7,759 bases of DNA from an uncultured Lachnospiraceae bacterium (GCA_947178115.1 CAMWXF010000069.1:1-7759); one strand, 5' to 3'; counted from the first letter of the stretch, positions 1-6,700 are shown. Made by a program: numbers and translations. Notes: generated by a model from the sequence alone, not told the origin.

Positions 1-802
1 AGGGACGATCCTTGCAGACTGCCAGGCTGTATTCCGCCATCTTATAATTGAGCATAGCAATAGAGTCCGAAAAATCCGCGGCAATCGCATCCTTCGGGCA
101 AACCGCCAGACACCGTCCGCATCCTACGCACTTATTATGGTCAATATGCGCTTTTCCATTCTCGATCACCGGTGCGCCATGGGCACAGATCCTGTCACAT
201 GCACCGCAGCCTACACACGCTGCGCTTTTCACGCTCGGCTTCCCATCACAATGCTGCTCCATCTTACCTGCTCTGGAACCGCATCCCATACCGATATTTT
301 TAAGCGCACCGCCGAAGCCCGCCATCTCATGTCCCTTAAAATGTGTCAGCGAAATGAAAACGTCCGCATCCATAATGGCATGGCCGATCTTTGCCTCTTT
401 CACGTACTCCCCGTTAATCGGTACGATCGTCTCGTCAGTGCCTTTTAGTCCATCACCGATGATGACATGACAGCCTGTCTGATAAGGTGAAAAACCGTTT
501 ATGTAAGCCGTCTCCAAGTGGTCCAACGCATTTTTTCTACTGCCCACATAGAGCGTATTGCAGTCCGTGAGATATGGCTTGCCGCCCAGCTCTTTGACGT
601 AATCCGCCACCACTCTGGCGTAGTTTGGCCGCAGGAATGCCAGATTGCCATACTCGCCGAAATGAATTTTGATTGCCGCGTATTTATCCGTAAAGTCAAT
701 CGTCTCGAATCCGGCCGTCTTCATCAGACGATGCAGTTTCTGCAACAGTGTCTCATTTCCCGTTGCCTTAAATGTTGTAAAGTATACGTTTGCCTTTTCC
801 AT
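1..802 (-). CDS. DUF362-type iron-sulfur protein, C-terminus missing
   Basis: The frame is open from ATG at 802-800 to the window edge, 267 codons with no stop, so the 3' end lies outside the window. The first ~170 residues match the DUF362 family (IKIHFGEYGN at 44-53, THFKGHEMAGFGGALKNIGMG at 153-173). Two [4Fe-4S] motifs of bacterial ferredoxin type follow: C196-x2-C199-x2-C202-x3-C206 and C225-x2-C228-x2-C231-x3-C235-P. In the first cluster the usual proline after the last cysteine is replaced by AHGAP, which is mild. From memory, family members are about 370 residues, so roughly 100 are missing. The start has a good ribosome site (AAGGAG at 815-810, 7-nt spacer) and lies 24 bp after the stop of the tandem-HD gene, which suggests one operon. 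No signal peptide or membrane segment is visible, so a cytoplasmic place is likely. The eight cysteines support electron transfer, but the reaction of this family is not established. Identification is firm; function is open. Confidence 0.9.
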   Translation of the reverse strand, partial: MEKANVYFTTFKATGNETLLQKLHRLMKTAGFETIDFTDKYAAIKIHFGEYGNLAFLRPNYARVVADYVKELGGKPYLTDCNTLYVGSRKNALDHLETAYINGFSPYQTGCHVIIGDGLKGTDETIVPINGEYVKEAKIGHAIMDADVFISLTHFKGHEMAGFGGALKNIGMGCGSRAGKMEQHCDGKPSVKSAACVGCGACDRICAHGAPVIENGKAHIDHNKCVGCGRCLAVCPKDAIAADFSDSIAMLNYKMAEYSLAVCKDRP

Positions 803-826
803 ATTCAGTCTCCTTTTCTTCTCATA

Positions 827-2098
827 CTAATCGAACATCTTAAACCTCTCGCTTATAGCAGCATACTGCTCTTTGATCTTAAGGTACAACCCGATCGTAT
901 TCTCTTTCTCTTTCTCAAATTCTTTGATGATGTTATCATAATTGCGTTCCAGACTGGTCACTACATTCTTATTGATCTTGCCCCTGTCCGCATCGCCGTT
1001 CATGATATCCAGTATCTTTTCCTTGCTGAATGCCTCCTTGTAGCTTCGCTTACCATACAGAGCGCTTAAGATATCTGCTACCGCAATGATCTGCTGCGCC
1101 AGCGTCAGATCTTCCGCCTTCAGCCCTTTATGATACCCTGTGCCGTCCAGCTTCTCGTGATGTCTGACCGCAATCTGCAATACCGCATCATCCACGACTC
1201 CCTCCAGAATCATCTCCGTGATACGCACATGGGCTTTCATGATCTTCATCTCATCGTCGCTCAGCCGCCCTGTTGATTCCAGTATATTAAGCGGGATCGC
1301 GATCTTACCCAGGTCATGCAGGAGCGCGCCGTAATGCAGATCTCTTAAATCTTTACCGGATAGCCTTGCCAGCCTTCCAAGCTGCTCCGCGAAATGCACC
1401 GTAGCTAACGTGTGGACCACCGTGTGCTCGCTTCGGAAATCAATGGTGTACACGAGCATCTCCAGAAAGCCGCGTTTATACTGTTCGGAGAAAGCGCGCT
1501 TCGCCAGTAAAACATCCAGTTCTTCCCTGTATTTACCGCTCACCAGATTCTCCGTGATACCGTACCGCTCCTCCGCCTTCTGGAAAAGATCAAGCGCGGC
1601 ACCGGAAAATTTGATATCCCGGTACTTCCCGAAAAACTCTGGTTCCAGTCTCTCATCCTTCAAGTGCAAAAAAGTGTCCATCTTATCTGCCAGATTCAGA
1701 AGTTCAATGATATGCATATAACGACTCTGAATCAGATTATGTCTGTTATAGTCCAGATGATGATACAGTACTACCTCTGCCTTGTCTCCAATGGGTGTCA
1801 GGTATTTCAAAAACAGAAATCCGTAAATGGAGTGGGGCCACAGATTCTTTGTCTCAAAGTCACTCACGTTCTTGACATTGTCTTCCTTATAAAGTCCGAT
1901 ATCATGCAGAATACCGATCATGGTGTAGTCCACCATTTCCTGTTCCGTATAGTGCTGCTCCGTGTATGCATTCTCATACTCCATCATCTTGTAGAGGATA
2001 TATCCTGTGATCTCCCCATGATTCATAATCTTCTGGTTTATAATGCCAAGTGTTTTTCTGATGATTTCGTTGACATCCTTGCTGCTAATTACACTCAT
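827..2098 (-). CDS. Tandem HD-domain phosphohydrolase (HD-GYP-like)
   Basis: A 423-residue soluble protein with two HD-superfamily domains and no membrane segment. Domain 1 (about 20-145) has H27, H65-D66 (ILHDIGLYK), H89, H113-H114 and D138, the pattern of HD metal ligands, but YN replaces GYP after HHLD. Domain 2 (about 220-360) is closer to HD-GYP: E224-H225, H261-D262-x-G-K265, H290, H313-H314-E315, D318 and D342. Its signature reads DGTGYH rather than DGxGYP, since codon 323 is CAT (His). Residues 375-423 form a charged, probably helical tail. HD-GYP proteins hydrolyse c-di-GMP or related cyclic dinucleotides; with GYP altered, the substrate here is uncertain. The start at 2098 has GGAAAGGG at 2117-2110 with an 11-nt spacer, rather long, so a weak start is possible. 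It is the first gene of a likely operon with the DUF362 gene. The family call is firm; the exact substrate is inference. Confidence 0.85.
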   Translation of the reverse strand: MSVISSKDVNEIIRKTLGIINQKIMNHGEITGYILYKMMEYENAYTEQHYTEQEMVDYTMIGILHDIGLYKEDNVKNVSDFETKNLWPHSIYGFLFLKYLTPIGDKAEVVLYHHLDYNRHNLIQSRYMHIIELLNLADKMDTFLHLKDERLEPEFFGKYRDIKFSGAALDLFQKAEERYGITENLVSGKYREELDVLLAKRAFSEQYKRGFLEMLVYTIDFRSEHTVVHTLATVHFAEQLGRLARLSGKDLRDLHYGALLHDLGKIAIPLNILESTGRLSDDEMKIMKAHVRITEMILEGVVDDAVLQIAVRHHEKLDGTGYHKGLKAEDLTLAQQIIAVADILSALYGKRSYKEAFSKEKILDIMNGDADRGKINKNVVTSLERNYDNIIKEFEKEKENTIGLYLKIKEQYAAISERFKMFD

Positions 2099-2165
2099 TC
2101 GTATGTATTCCCTTTCCTATACTTCAAACAGCGTTCTTTACTGCTGCCGTAACACAGTTATAGTC

Positions 2166-2194
2166 ATTCTAACATTTTTTCGTTCTTCTGTCCT
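2166..2194 (-). promoter_or_regulatory. Candidate sigma-A promoter for the tandem-HD gene
   Basis: On the minus strand, AGGACA (2194-2189, 4 of 6 to TTGACA) lies 17 bp before TAGAAT (2171-2166, 5 of 6 to TATAAT), with TG one base before the -10 as in an extended -10. Upstream, 2221-2260 holds several runs of A on this strand that could act as an UP-like element. Transcription would begin near 2159, leaving a leader of about 60 nt. This rests on sequence match only. Confidence 0.45.
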
Positions 2195-2261
2195 CTGTTT
2201 CTTTGAAATTTATTTCCGCAATTTTTTATCCGGATTTTTTCCGCTTTCTCATATTTTTTCG

Positions 2262-2290
2262 TTTGCAAACATATGTTCGCGTGCTATAAT
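2262..2290 (+). promoter_or_regulatory. Extended -10 promoter of the polymerase/YolD operon
   Basis: TTTGCA (2262-2267, 4 of 6 to TTGACA) is followed by a 17-bp spacer and a perfect TATAAT (2285-2290), with TG at 2282-2283 giving an extended -10. Transcription should start near 2297 and run through a leader of about 165 nt to the ATG at 2461. The spacer carries the LexA-type box, so a bound repressor would block polymerase directly. Confidence 0.75.
2266..2279 (+). promoter_or_regulatory. LexA (SOS) operator
   Basis: CAAACATATGTTCG differs at one position from CGAACATATGTTCG, a form of the Gram-positive LexA (DinR) box, core GAAC-N4-GTTC. Here the core is AAAC-ATAT-GTTC at 2267-2278. It sits between the -35 and -10 of the plus promoter and upstream of a Y-family polymerase, a classic SOS target class. 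Sequence match, position and gene context all agree. The HD-gene promoter lies about 75 bp away and need not be controlled by it. Confidence 0.8.
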
Positions 2291-2291
2291 A

Positions 2292-2370
2292 ACAGTAAAT
2301 TTGCTTTGCAAATTAACTGTGAGTAAATCTGCGAAGCAGATTAACCTTGCGGGATTTGCTTCGCAAACTC
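2292..2370 (+). repeat. Array of three hairpin repeats in the mRNA leader
   Basis: Three short inverted repeats are spaced 28 and 27 bp apart. Hairpin 1 (2292-2320): ACAGT, A, AATTTGC, loop TTT, GCAAATT, A, ACTGT, giving 12 paired bases around one A-A mismatch. Hairpin 2 (2323-2345): GT, A, AATCTGC, loop GAA, GCAGATT, A, AC, the same design. Hairpin 3 (2352-2370): TTTGC, loop TTC, GCAAA, with weaker flanking pairs. The matching G/C bases in both arms show that stem changes are kept paired between copies (AATTTGC/GCAAATT against AATCTGC/GCAGATT). No U run follows any of them, so they are not simple terminators. They lie just after the predicted transcription start. Confidence 0.8.
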
Positions 2371-2444
2371 GAAAATACGCCAGAGAATTTCCCATAAAGG
2401 AATTTCCTATCGCATAAAAATGTGTGGCGAATACGATATGTTTG

Positions 2445-2452
2445 AAAGGAGG
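2445..2452 (+). promoter_or_regulatory. Ribosome binding site of the polymerase gene
   Basis: AAAGGAGG lies 8 nt before the ATG at 2461. This near-perfect Shine-Dalgarno fixes the polymerase start and suggests efficient translation once the SOS promoter is open. Confidence 0.9.
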
Positions 2453-2460
2453 CTGTTCAC

Positions 2461-3729
2461 ATGGAACAGCAGCGTACTTATCTGTGCATTGATTTAAAAT
2501 CTTTCTATGCCTCCGTGGAATGTGTCGCGCGGGGTCTTGATCCTATGACCACTAACCTGGTAGTGGCAGATCCGGAACGTACCGAGAAGACGATCTGCCT
2601 CGCCATCACGCCCGCCATGAAAGCGCTGGGCGTAAGGAACCGCTGCCGCCTGTTCGAGATTCCGAAGAACGTCAAATATCTGACCGCACCGCCACGTATG
2701 CAGAAATACGTTGACACTTCCGCGGATATTTACGCGATTTACCTGAAATATATCGCCAAAGAAGATATCCACGTATACTCCATAGATGAAGCATTCATGG
2801 ACGTTACGGACTATCTGACGCTGTATCGTCTGTCCGCCCGCGAACTCGGACAACGGATCATGGAGGACATCTACCACGCTACCGGCATACGGGCAACCTG
2901 CGGCGTGGGAACGAATCTGTATCTTGCCAAGGTCGCATTGGACATCACTGCCAAGCACGCCGCTGATTATATCGGAGAACTGGATGAGGAAAGTTACCGC
3001 CACAGTCTATGGAATCACAGGCCCCTCACCGATTTCTGGCGCATCGGCGCAGGCATTGCAAGACGCCTGGAACCCTACGGCATCCGAACCATGCGGGATA
3101 TAGCCGAGGCTGATGAGAATCTCCTCTATCGCCTCTTCGGAATTGACGCAGAACTTCTCATTGATCACGCATGGGGACGCGAGCCTGTTACTATGGCCGA
3201 TATCAAATCCTACCGCTCCCACACCAACTGTATCAGCAGCGGTCAGGTACTCGGCTGTGACTATTCTTTTGAAAAAGGTCTGCTGGTTGTAAAAGAAATG
3301 ACGGATCTGCTCTGCCTCGATCTGGTGGACCAGAATCTGATTACCAAATCCGTCACCCTGCATGTCGGTTACTCCAACCGACTGAATGTTCCGTCCGCCC
3401 ACGGCACGACGACGCTGCCCGTGGAGACGAATTCCGACCTGCTGCTCATCCCTGCCGTGACAGCGCTTTATGAACGAATCGTCAACCCCGGATACGGTGT
3501 CCATCGTGTCAACATCACCTGCAACAATGTCATGCCTGAAGAGTACCATCAATATCATTTCTTCGTGGACGGAGAAGAACTGGAACGCAGCCGCAAGATG
3601 CAGCAGGCTGTCCTGACCATCAAGAATAAATTCGGCAAGGATGCCATTCTGAAAGGTATGAACCTTGAAGAAGGCGCCACCACCAGAGAACGAAATCATC
3701 AGATCGGAGGACATAAAAGTGGCGAGTAA
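2461..3729 (+). CDS. Y-family translesion DNA polymerase (UvrX/UmuC type)
   Basis: A 422-residue polymerase that copies past damaged template bases. The N-terminal motif CIDLKSFYASVE (9-20) carries the first catalytic Asp (D11) and the likely steric-gate tyrosine (Y16). SIDEAFMDVT (107-116) holds the second acidic pair, D109-E110. A palm/fingers motif GVGTNLYLAKVALD follows near 150, and the thumb and little-finger regions fill the rest. K13 stands where classical DinB has Asp (DMD), which fits the Gram-positive UvrX/UmuC-like branch rather than canonical DinB. The C-terminus RNHQIGGHKSGE is typical of that branch. The length fits the family, with no frameshift. It is read from a LexA-controlled promoter and is followed at once by a YolD-like gene whose ribosome site lies inside its last codons. 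The family is firm; the exact subgroup name is less so, so no symbol is given. Confidence 0.95.
   Translation: MEQQRTYLCIDLKSFYASVECVARGLDPMTTNLVVADPERTEKTICLAITPAMKALGVRNRCRLFEIPKNVKYLTAPPRMQKYVDTSADIYAIYLKYIAKEDIHVYSIDEAFMDVTDYLTLYRLSARELGQRIMEDIYHATGIRATCGVGTNLYLAKVALDITAKHAADYIGELDEESYRHSLWNHRPLTDFWRIGAGIARRLEPYGIRTMRDIAEADENLLYRLFGIDAELLIDHAWGREPVTMADIKSYRSHTNCISSGQVLGCDYSFEKGLLVVKEMTDLLCLDLVDQNLITKSVTLHVGYSNRLNVPSAHGTTTLPVETNSDLLLIPAVTALYERIVNPGYGVHRVNITCNNVMPEEYHQYHFFVDGEELERSRKMQQAVLTIKNKFGKDAILKGMNLEEGATTRERNHQIGGHKSGE
3706..3710 (+). promoter_or_regulatory. Internal ribosome site that sets the YolD start
   Basis: GGAGG inside the last codons of the polymerase gene lies 8 nt before GTG at 3719. 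This decides for the GTG start over the upstream in-frame ATG at 3665, which has no such site and lies deep in the polymerase gene. The overlap points to coupled translation. Confidence 0.85.
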
Positions 3730-4087
3730 ACCTAAGAATAAAATGCCAATAGAAGAACGTGCCAAGCAGTTCATGCCCTTTGCGGCGCTGAAAAACCTGC
3801 CGGAAGCGCTGGCCGCCAAAGAGAAAATCACTGTGCCGAAAATAGAATTATCCGAAGAGATGGCCGAAGAATTAGACCGTCAAATGCACATGCTCAGAAA
3901 AGGGAAAATGGCTACCATAGTCTATTTCCATAAAGATGAATATATCAAAATAACCGGCATGGTCGCCCGAATAGACGAAACCAGCCGATTATTACAAATT
4001 GTAAACATGAAAATACCTTTTGACGATATACTGGAGATTACATTTCCAGCTTCTACTCTCCGAGAACCGTCTCGACCTCACTCCTGA
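3719..4087 (+). CDS. YolD-like protein, partner of the Y-family polymerase
   Basis: A 122-residue protein beginning GTG-GCG-AGT (MASKPKNKMPIEERAKQF). The RAKQFMPFAAL motif near residues 14-24 and the strand-rich end (IVYFHKDEYIKITGMVARID through IPFDDILEI) match YolD-like proteins of Firmicutes. These are found beside UvrX/PolY-type polymerases and have been proposed to act like UmuD; that role is not proved here. The start overlaps the polymerase stop region by 11 bp (3719-3729), so the two proteins are likely made in a fixed ratio and induced together by DNA damage. After the conserved IPFDDILEI there is a short tail rich in Ser, Arg and Pro. That tail is encoded where the gene overlaps the convergent HD-GYP gene (4053-4087), so it may be a recent read-through into the neighbour. 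Confidence 0.88.
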   Translation: MASKPKNKMPIEERAKQFMPFAALKNLPEALAAKEKITVPKIELSEEMAEELDRQMHMLRKGKMATIVYFHKDEYIKITGMVARIDETSRLLQIVNMKIPFDDILEITFPASTLREPSRPHS

Positions 4088-5399
4088 TCATGCAGAAAAG
4101 TCTGGCAAGTTCCGGATCAAAGTGACTGCCGCCGGATTCTCTTATGATATCAAACGCTTTGTTCACGGGCATCGGCTCCTTATAGCAGCGCTTGGAAACC
4201 AATGCGTCAAAGACATCCGCCACAGCCATGATCCTCGCACCTATGGGAATTTCATTGCCTTTAATTCCCTTTGGATAGCCGCTTCCGTCCCATTTCTCAT
4301 GGTGCGCCACCGCAACCTGCATGGCTATATCAATATAGCCTTTTTCTTCTATACCGCTCATAACTTCCACTATGATGCGTTCGCCCGCCGTGGTATGCAT
4401 CTTCATTGCCTCAAACTCTTCATCGGTGAGCCGCCCGGGTTTCTGGAGAATGGCGTCTGAAACCGCAATCTTGCCGATATCATGCATAGGCGCCGCCTTA
4501 ATCAGCAGCTCCGCATAGTCGTCTGTCAGAATATCCGTGCAATACCCCGCTTTCTGCGCGGCATGCGTCAGAAGCTCCACATATCTGCTGGTACGCTTAA
4601 CGTGCTCTCCCGTGTCCTGATCGCGGCTTTCGATCAAGCCTGCCATTCCGATAATCGCATTTTCCTGAATCGCAAGCATTCTGCGATTGTGCCGAATCAA
4701 CGTTTGTGTCTTAAGCTCATTTTCCGCCTCAAGCTGATTCTTGTACTTCTCCAGCCGCGACGTTATACTGACACACAAAAATATACATATTGCCATAACA
4801 AGACACATGCTCACAATACATATCTTTTCACTGATCTCTGCTATGTAAATGCTGTGCTCTATCTTTTCACCGGTAGCATTCATCTGCTCGGCAATATATT
4901 CATCCATGAGATCAATATCATCCGTGATCTCGTCGATAGAATCCGCCAGATAGGAAGTAATATAATATTTCGCGGTAGAACTGTTGCCCTCACGGCTCAT
5001 CTTAAATACATTATCCGCATCGCTGAAATAGCCGATTGTATTGGAATATACCGTATGGAACAACTGCTCTTCCTCATTGATTGAGATATGCTCAGTTATT
5101 TCATCCAGTTTATCCATGATATCCTGTTGTAACAACGTCGCTTTCTCCTCATAGAGCCGTTTTTCTTCGGGAGAATCCGTCAACGTATGCCAGGAGAGAA
5201 TGATGTGATGCCGCCCCATCAGCCTGCACAGATCTGACATATTAAGCCTGTCTCTTATATTTTCTTCAATGCTCTGCTTATAGCCATCCGATATTTCACT
5301 CATGGTATACCGCATGACCAGCACACCCGCAACACATACAATACTTACAACCAGATTCAGTATAAACATTTGAAAAGGAATACGTTTGATCAGTTTCAT
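4053..5399 (-). CDS. Membrane-anchored HD-GYP phosphodiesterase
   Basis: A 448-residue sensor-type protein. It has a membrane helix at about 9-29, an extracellular helical domain at about 30-190 resembling four-helix-bundle sensors (by pattern only), a second helix at about 193-213, a coiled linker (215-245), and a full HD-GYP domain (250-448). All HD-GYP signature residues are present: E265-H266, H306-D307-x-G-K310, H335, H366-H367-E368, D371-G-S-G-Y-P376 and D395. This fits c-di-GMP hydrolysis to pGpG or GMP in the cytoplasm, controlled by a signal outside. No GGDEF domain is present. The start has GGAGG at 5409-5405 with a 5-nt spacer. The gene begins 35 bp after the stop of the solute-binding lipoprotein gene, so the two are likely co-transcribed. 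Its 3' end overlaps yolD on the other strand. Catalysis is supported by motifs; the ligand is unknown. Confidence 0.93.
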   Translation of the reverse strand: MKLIKRIPFQMFILNLVVSIVCVAGVLVMRYTMSEISDGYKQSIEENIRDRLNMSDLCRLMGRHHIILSWHTLTDSPEEKRLYEEKATLLQQDIMDKLDEITEHISINEEEQLFHTVYSNTIGYFSDADNVFKMSREGNSSTAKYYITSYLADSIDEITDDIDLMDEYIAEQMNATGEKIEHSIYIAEISEKICIVSMCLVMAICIFLCVSITSRLEKYKNQLEAENELKTQTLIRHNRRMLAIQENAIIGMAGLIESRDQDTGEHVKRTSRYVELLTHAAQKAGYCTDILTDDYAELLIKAAPMHDIGKIAVSDAILQKPGRLTDEEFEAMKMHTTAGERIIVEVMSGIEEKGYIDIAMQVAVAHHEKWDGSGYPKGIKGNEIPIGARIMAVADVFDALVSKRCYKEPMPVNKAFDIIRESGGSHFDPELARLFCMIRSEVETVLGE

Positions 5400-5434
5400 C
5401 TGCCCCTCCCCTAAAACACATATTCGGGTCTTAT
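5400..5434 (-). promoter_or_regulatory. Short operon spacer with ribosome site
   Basis: The 35 bp between the lipoprotein stop (5437-5435) and the HD-GYP start hold AGGGGAGGGG on the minus strand (5412-5403) and no hairpin with a T run. There is no room for a separate full promoter with a leader, so the two genes are probably read as one message. Confidence 0.7.
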
Positions 5435-6700
5435 TTATTCAGTCTTTCCCGTTATTTCCATAGTCATATTGTCAAGCAAAGTCTGTAGATCCTGATCGTC
5501 CGAATTTCCTCCTGCCATTGTAATCCCGAAAATATAAGACGGATGCCAGTATGAACCCGCTATACGCTGGGCATAAGCATATTCTGACTGCTCCGCAAGC
5601 GCTGCAATCGCAGGGGAATCCTGCACAAGCGTGGACGAAGCCGCCTTGACGTTCGAGGGGCACTCTCCGATCAGTTCGAACCGCTTGATCTGTGCCTCCT
5701 CATCGGAAAGCCGCTTGGCCAGTTTCATTGCCCAATAACTGTTCTCCGAATTTGGATTGACCCCGAGCAGTTTATAACCCGAAAAGCTGCACATCTGTAC
5801 ACTGTCCCCTGCAAGCGTATAGCAAGGCATCTTTGCCGCGGCGAAGTTCTCTCCCCATGCTTTCTTAACGGCTTCCACATTCCACGCACCATTAACGCCG
5901 GCGATGATTGTCCCGTTCCTTATTCCGTTTAAGAACCCCGCATCATCACAGCTTAGGAAACCTTCATGCGACGCGATCTTAAGCATAGCCTCGGCAACAT
6001 CAACTCCTTTATAAGGTGTGTCTGTGGCATTCCAGTTGCAATAATTTGTGACTCCGTCCGTGTTCAATCCCAGTTCCAGACCGGCACCTTTGAAAAAAGA
6101 ATAAATATACCAGCCGCTCGAAAAGTCGATGGCCATCTTCTTTTCGTTTTCGGCCGCAATCTCCAGTATCCTGTCAAGACTCTCAATATCTTCTTCCCCA
6201 AAGTAAGCCGAATTATAATATAGGAAATACCCGTTTCCCGACGTCAACGGATAAGCATACAGTCTGCCGCCATACATTGCAGAGCGGCATGCACCGTTAT
6301 CAACACCACCATTTGCATCAATCACCTGATCCGCATCCTCGGTAATCTCAAGAAGCGCCCCTGCCTGTCTGAGCGCCTCAAACTGATCGTCCGCAAATAT
6401 ATAGATATCTGCAGCATTATCCGGATTGGACAACACTGTTTCTTTCGAAGTCTGAACATTTTCCTTACTGACGGTTATATCAAATAGAGCCTCGTCAGCA
6501 TACTCTGTTTTAAATTCTTCTATGATCTGATCAATCAGCTCCCTGTCACCTTCGTCACTCCACCAAATTGAAAGTTTAACCTCGGGAAGCGGTTCCTGTT
6601 TCAAATTAGAGCATCCTGTCATGCCAAGTAATGTTACCGTAAGAGCCGCTGTAGCCGTAATGATTTTAACCTTTGTATGTCTCATTGTCTTATCATTCAT
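5435..6700 (-). CDS. Orphan MalE-like solute-binding lipoprotein
   Basis: A 421-residue secreted lipoprotein with a basic start, a hydrophobic stretch (13-26) and a lipobox LLGMTGC ending at C30, which would be acylated and anchored outside the membrane. The mature part matches family 1 extracellular binding proteins of MalE type: ADIYIFADDQFEALRQAGAL (about 96-115), GRLYAYPLTSGNGYFLYYNS (about 146-165), GTIIAGVNGAWN and a MalE-like C-terminal lobe with several Trp and Tyr residues that could stack on a sugar. An oligosaccharide is the likely ligand by family, but the specificity cannot be read. No permease or ATPase gene is in the window; the next gene, 35 bp on, is an HD-GYP sensor, so a signalling role is plausible. 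The start is uncertain. ATG at 6700 has AAAGGG directly against it, while ATG at 6685 (Met6) has that motif 15 nt away; either gives a valid signal peptide. Confidence 0.9.
   Translation of the reverse strand: MNDKTMRHTKVKIITATAALTVTLLGMTGCSNLKQEPLPEVKLSIWWSDEGDRELIDQIIEEFKTEYADEALFDITVSKENVQTSKETVLSNPDNAADIYIFADDQFEALRQAGALLEITEDADQVIDANGGVDNGACRSAMYGGRLYAYPLTSGNGYFLYYNSAYFGEEDIESLDRILEIAAENEKKMAIDFSSGWYIYSFFKGAGLELGLNTDGVTNYCNWNATDTPYKGVDVAEAMLKIASHEGFLSCDDAGFLNGIRNGTIIAGVNGAWNVEAVKKAWGENFAAAKMPCYTLAGDSVQMCSFSGYKLLGVNPNSENSYWAMKLAKRLSDEEAQIKRFELIGECPSNVKAASSTLVQDSPAIAALAEQSEYAYAQRIAGSYWHPSYIFGITMAGGNSDDQDLQTLLDNMTMEITGKTE

Larger units (their letters stand above)
2099..2460. other. Divergent intergenic region with two promoters and a hairpin leader
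   Basis: These 362 bp separate the minus-strand tandem-HD gene from the plus-strand polymerase gene. From left to right: the HD-gene ribosome site and leader (2099-2160), its candidate promoter (2166-2194), an AT-rich stretch with T runs (2200-2260), the plus promoter with its LexA-type operator (2262-2290), three spaced hairpins (2292-2370), a direct repeat GAATTTCC at 2385-2392 and 2400-2407, and the polymerase ribosome site (2445-2452). Open frames crossing this region do not look like real proteins, and no tRNA or known riboswitch is recognised. Confidence 0.75.

Noticed and set aside
499..1069. Open frames opposite the DUF362 and HD genes (499-699 minus, 518-1069 plus)
   Set aside because: They overlap strongly supported genes with clear motifs in another frame, and their translations show no domain or ribosome site.
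2261..2270. GTTTGCAAAC palindrome as a fourth copy of the hairpin repeat
   Set aside because: It has no loop, lies in the -35 region and overlaps the LexA box, and the spacing does not fit the 28-bp period. The likeness to TTTGC/GCAAA is probably chance, though not excluded.
2292..2345. Hairpins 1 and 2 as Rho-independent terminators
   Set aside because: No run of U follows either stem, and both lie just downstream of a strong promoter that must be read through to express the polymerase.
2385..2407. GAATTTCC direct repeat in the leader as an operator
   Set aside because: Only two 8-bp copies with no known factor; reported in the intergenic entry but too short to call a site.
2043..2417. A 124-codon plus-strand open frame across the intergenic region
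   Set aside because: It runs backwards through the HD gene's start, its promoter, the LexA box and the hairpin repeats, has no ribosome site, and its predicted protein has no domain. It is a by-product of the repeats.
4482..5084. 200-codon plus-strand open frame opposite the HD-GYP gene
   Set aside because: It is a shadow of a gene with full HD-GYP motifs and has no domain or ribosome site of its own.
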